Part shown: one piece after another, positions 14,609-16,589 of the stretch
How positions within the stretch are numbered: the first letter of the stretch is position 1
How the letters are laid out: each line of letters opens with the position of its first letter
Assembly (NCBI GenBank): GCA_937888735.1
Contig: CALASN010000019.1
Location: forward strand, 1 to 16,589
Length of the DNA stretch: 16,589 nucleotides
Source: UBA5499 sp002426275
Lineage (GTDB): Bacteria; Bacillota; DTU084
Direction: 5' to 3'
The notes under the pieces: generated by a model
Told to the model about the DNA's origin: nothing
Database searches by the model: none
The model's input: only the letters and a program-made list of their open reading frames with translations
Program-made: the position numbers and the translations under genes

Positions 14609-16303
14609 GTGGCAGATGTATACGAAAGATCGTTTCCTCTAAATCCTGCAGCGTATGCGGATAAAGTTTTAGGCGGCTGGCTGGGTAAGGCCATCGGCGG
14701 TACCCTGGGAGCTCCCTGCGAAGGGAAAAAGTCAAAGCTGAGCTTAAATTTTTACGATCCTGTGCCCGAGGGCAGCGTCCCTAACGACGACCTTGATTTA
14801 CAATTAGTCTGGCTTCATGCGCTGCAGACCAAAGGCTTGAATTTAACCGTAAATGATTTGGCCAAGGAATGGTTGGCGCATATCACATATCCTTTCGACG
14901 AATACGGAGTGGCCATCGCTAACTTGAAGAAAGGCCTCAGGCCGCCGATTTCCGGCTCCTATAATAATTTTTTCTCGGAGTGCATGGGCTCTCCCATTCG
15001 CTCGGAAATTTGGGGCTTCATCAGTCCGGCGCAGCCGCTTGCGGCCATGGAATATGCTTTTCAAGACGCGGTGGTGGATCACGCAGGCGACGGAGTGTAC
15101 GGCGAAGTCTTTCTAGCTGTGATTGAAAGCATGGCCTTCGTGGAGAGCAGAGCGGGGGTCCTGCTTGAATACGGCCTGGCCGCCATTCCCCCAGAATCGC
15201 GAGTGGCCAAAGCTGTGCGGGACACTGTAAGCTGGTTCAAACAGGGTCTCTCCTGGGAAGAGACGAGAGAACAGATTCTGTTTCACCATGGGCGCGATAA
15301 TTTCACCGATTGCCCTCAGAACATCGCCTTCATCGTTTTAGGTTGGCTGTGCGGAGGCGGCGACTTTGAGAAATCGATTACCGCGGCTGTGAACTGCGGC
15401 TATGATACTGATTGCACAGCCGCCACGTTGGGCGCTATTCTGGGCGTGATCTTAGGCGAGAAAGGGATTCCTCGGCGCTGGAAAGAGCCCGTCGGCTCGG
15501 AGGTGGTTGTGGGAGCGGGCGTCGCGGATATCGACGCGCCAAGGACATTAGCCGAGCTTTCCGAGCTCACTTGCGGTTTCGGGGAACAGTTATTTAACGC
15601 GAGCTTTAGGAAGCCCACTCTCCGGAATCTGGGCGAGAAATGTCAGGAGCTGAAAGAAAAATACAAAAGCACTTACGCTTTTTATGAAGATCAGGCCTGC
15701 AGTTTTGTCGTGGATTATCAGTCTTCGCCTGTGCTCGGCCCGCAGCGGACGATTCGGCTCGTGGATTGGCAGGCGGAGGCAAGCGCAGGCGGAAAACTGG
15801 AGATACCTGTACTTTCGCCTGTTTTCTGGCGGCTGAAACTGATGGCCGCGGGACGGTTGCAAGCGCAACGGTTTTGGCTCACGGAAGGCGGCGATTTGCG
15901 GCTCTCTGAAATCGAAAACGCGGCTGAAATTATGCTTGAGACATTCGTCCACTTTCCGGAGCCCGCAAAAGCGAAATTGCTGGTAGATATCAACGGCCAG
16001 GTTGAGACGAGGGTGAACGGAAAGACAACTCACGCTTACCACAATCACGAGCCGCTGCTTCCGGCGCCGCACAGATGCGCGCCGGAAGATATCGCGCTTG
16101 TAAATTTTCAGGCGGGCTGGAACAAGCTTACGATAAAAATCAGCAGATGCTGCCGGCAGTGCGCCCAGGAAGGCTGGTTTCTAATTGCTGACTTAACTAA
16201 CCACCTGGCCGCTGAAGCGAGCTTTCCGGCGTCTTGGCAGGAGTTTGCCCGGATACAAGGAGGGAAGGATGATGCAGATGAGACACATGACTCCGGCCGC
16301 TAA
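14609..16303 (+). CDS. ADP-ribosylglycohydrolase-family enzyme with C-terminal beta-sandwich domain
   Basis: GTG 14609 is preferred (564 residues), nine bases after GGGAG (14595-14599); in-frame TTG 14600 would leave no spacing. Numbering follows GTG. Residues 13-300 match the all-helical ADP-ribosylglycohydrolase/DraG fold: GGWLGKAIGGTLGAPCEGK (Glu38 in the usual GAPxE place), NDDLDLQ (59-65, equivalent to the metal-binding TDDT but with Asn, Leu and Asp substitutions), DHAGDGVYGEVFLAVIESMAF, and NCGYDTDCTAATLGAILG with Asp266 and Asp268. Residues about 360-550 are an added beta-rich domain (FWRLKLMAAG, LVDINGQVETRVNG, NFQAGWNKLTIKIS) resembling a carbohydrate-binding-type sandwich. There is no signal peptide, so it is cytoplasmic. 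The family cleaves N- or O-linked ADP-ribose; inside a LacI-sugar-permease operon it more likely cleaves a glycosidic bond of an imported compound. That reassignment is inference. Confidence 0.85.
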   Translation: MADVYERSFPLNPAAYADKVLGGWLGKAIGGTLGAPCEGKKSKLSLNFYDPVPEGSVPNDDLDLQLVWLHALQTKGLNLTVNDLAKEWLAHITYPFDEYGVAIANLKKGLRPPISGSYNNFFSECMGSPIRSEIWGFISPAQPLAAMEYAFQDAVVDHAGDGVYGEVFLAVIESMAFVESRAGVLLEYGLAAIPPESRVAKAVRDTVSWFKQGLSWEETREQILFHHGRDNFTDCPQNIAFIVLGWLCGGGDFEKSITAAVNCGYDTDCTAATLGAILGVILGEKGIPRRWKEPVGSEVVVGAGVADIDAPRTLAELSELTCGFGEQLFNASFRKPTLRNLGEKCQELKEKYKSTYAFYEDQACSFVVDYQSSPVLGPQRTIRLVDWQAEASAGGKLEIPVLSPVFWRLKLMAAGRLQAQRFWLTEGGDLRLSEIENAAEIMLETFVHFPEPAKAKLLVDINGQVETRVNGKTTHAYHNHEPLLPAPHRCAPEDIALVNFQAGWNKLTIKISRCCRQCAQEGWFLIADLTNHLAAEASFPASWQEFARIQGGKDDADETHDSGR

Positions 16304-16589
16304 AAAGGAGGCAAAGGAAGGGTATTTATTCATTTTGCCCTGGCTGGTGGGCTTTCTGATCTTTACCTTTGGGCCGCTGGTGGCCTCGATCTTCCTGAGC
16401 CTCAGCAAATGGGATATTTTCTCAGAGCCGGAATTCATCGGTATGGCCAATTACGCCAAAATGTTCGGCGATCCTTTGTTTAAGAAAAGCCTCTGGAATA
16501 CGTTCTATTATACGATCTTCAGCATTCCCCTGGGCATGGCAGGCGGGCTTTCCCTGGCGCTGCTCCTGAATCAAAAGGTGAAGGGACTG
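16269..16589 (+). CDS. Sugar ABC transporter permease, MalF type (3' partial)
   Basis: The frame runs open to the last base: 107 codons from ATG 16269 or 106 from ATG 16272, which has the better spacing (eight bases) after AAGGAGG (16257-16263). It overlaps the preceding gene by 35 or 32 bases, implying translational coupling. After a short basic N-terminus comes the first helix (GYLFILPWLVGFLIFTFGPL), then SIFLSLSKWDIFSEPEFIGMANYAKMF, a very typical MalF-family block, and a second helix (LWNTFYYTIFSIPLGMAGGL). Known role: inner-membrane channel subunit of a carbohydrate importer. The MalG partner and binding protein are expected just beyond the window. It is distinct from the permease at the left edge. 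Confidence 0.93.
   Translation, partial: MMQMRHMTPAAKKEAKEGYLFILPWLVGFLIFTFGPLVASIFLSLSKWDIFSEPEFIGMANYAKMFGDPLFKKSLWNTFYYTIFSIPLGMAGGLSLALLLNQKVKGL

Overview
The window looks like chromosomal DNA from a fermentative, carbohydrate-using bacterium of the Firmicutes type with a two-membrane (diderm) envelope. Strong GGAGG-type ribosome sites, a lipoprotein solute-binding protein, a LacI regulator and an ABC-F protein with a TetR regulator all have a clostridial flavour. Next to them sit a PorV-like protein and a large predicted beta-barrel ending in Phe, which need an outer membrane. Limnochordia-like lineages or other diderm Firmicutes would fit. This is an inference from gene content, not a measurement.

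Region 1 (1-1719) is the tail of a sugar ABC permease (MalG type) followed by its likely lipoprotein solute-binding protein. Region 2 (1772-9400) is a tight four-gene, same-strand cassette of exported proteins: a multidomain LamG/Fn3-like surface protein with a FlgD/sorting-like tail, a PorV-like outer-membrane protein, a 527-residue unclassified beta-barrel, and a 1051-residue LamG-linked glycoside hydrolase resembling GH42. Read together, these suggest a surface glycan capture, cleavage and uptake system feeding an ABC importer.

Region 3 (9401-9964) is non-coding, with a hairpin after the hydrolase and a GC-rich, fold-prone block that may be a decayed group II intron or another structured RNA. 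Region 4 (9965-12532) is a divergent TetR / ABC-F pair. It shares one palindromic operator overlapping two symmetric promoters, has a third operator-like copy, and has a possible pentapeptide leader ORF ahead of the ABC-F gene; this is a self-contained antibiotic-response module. Region 5 (12533-13572) is about 1 kb without a convincing gene. It opens with a second strongly folded GC-rich block and ends in an AT-rich stretch before the next gene.

Region 6 (13573-16589, running off the end) is a second sugar-uptake operon: LacI regulator, an ADP-ribosylglycohydrolase-family enzyme with an extra C-terminal beta domain, and the start of a MalF-type permease overlapping it by 35 bases. By eye, sugar-transport regions 1 and 6 are richer in G+C than the cassette and TetR/ABC-F island between them.
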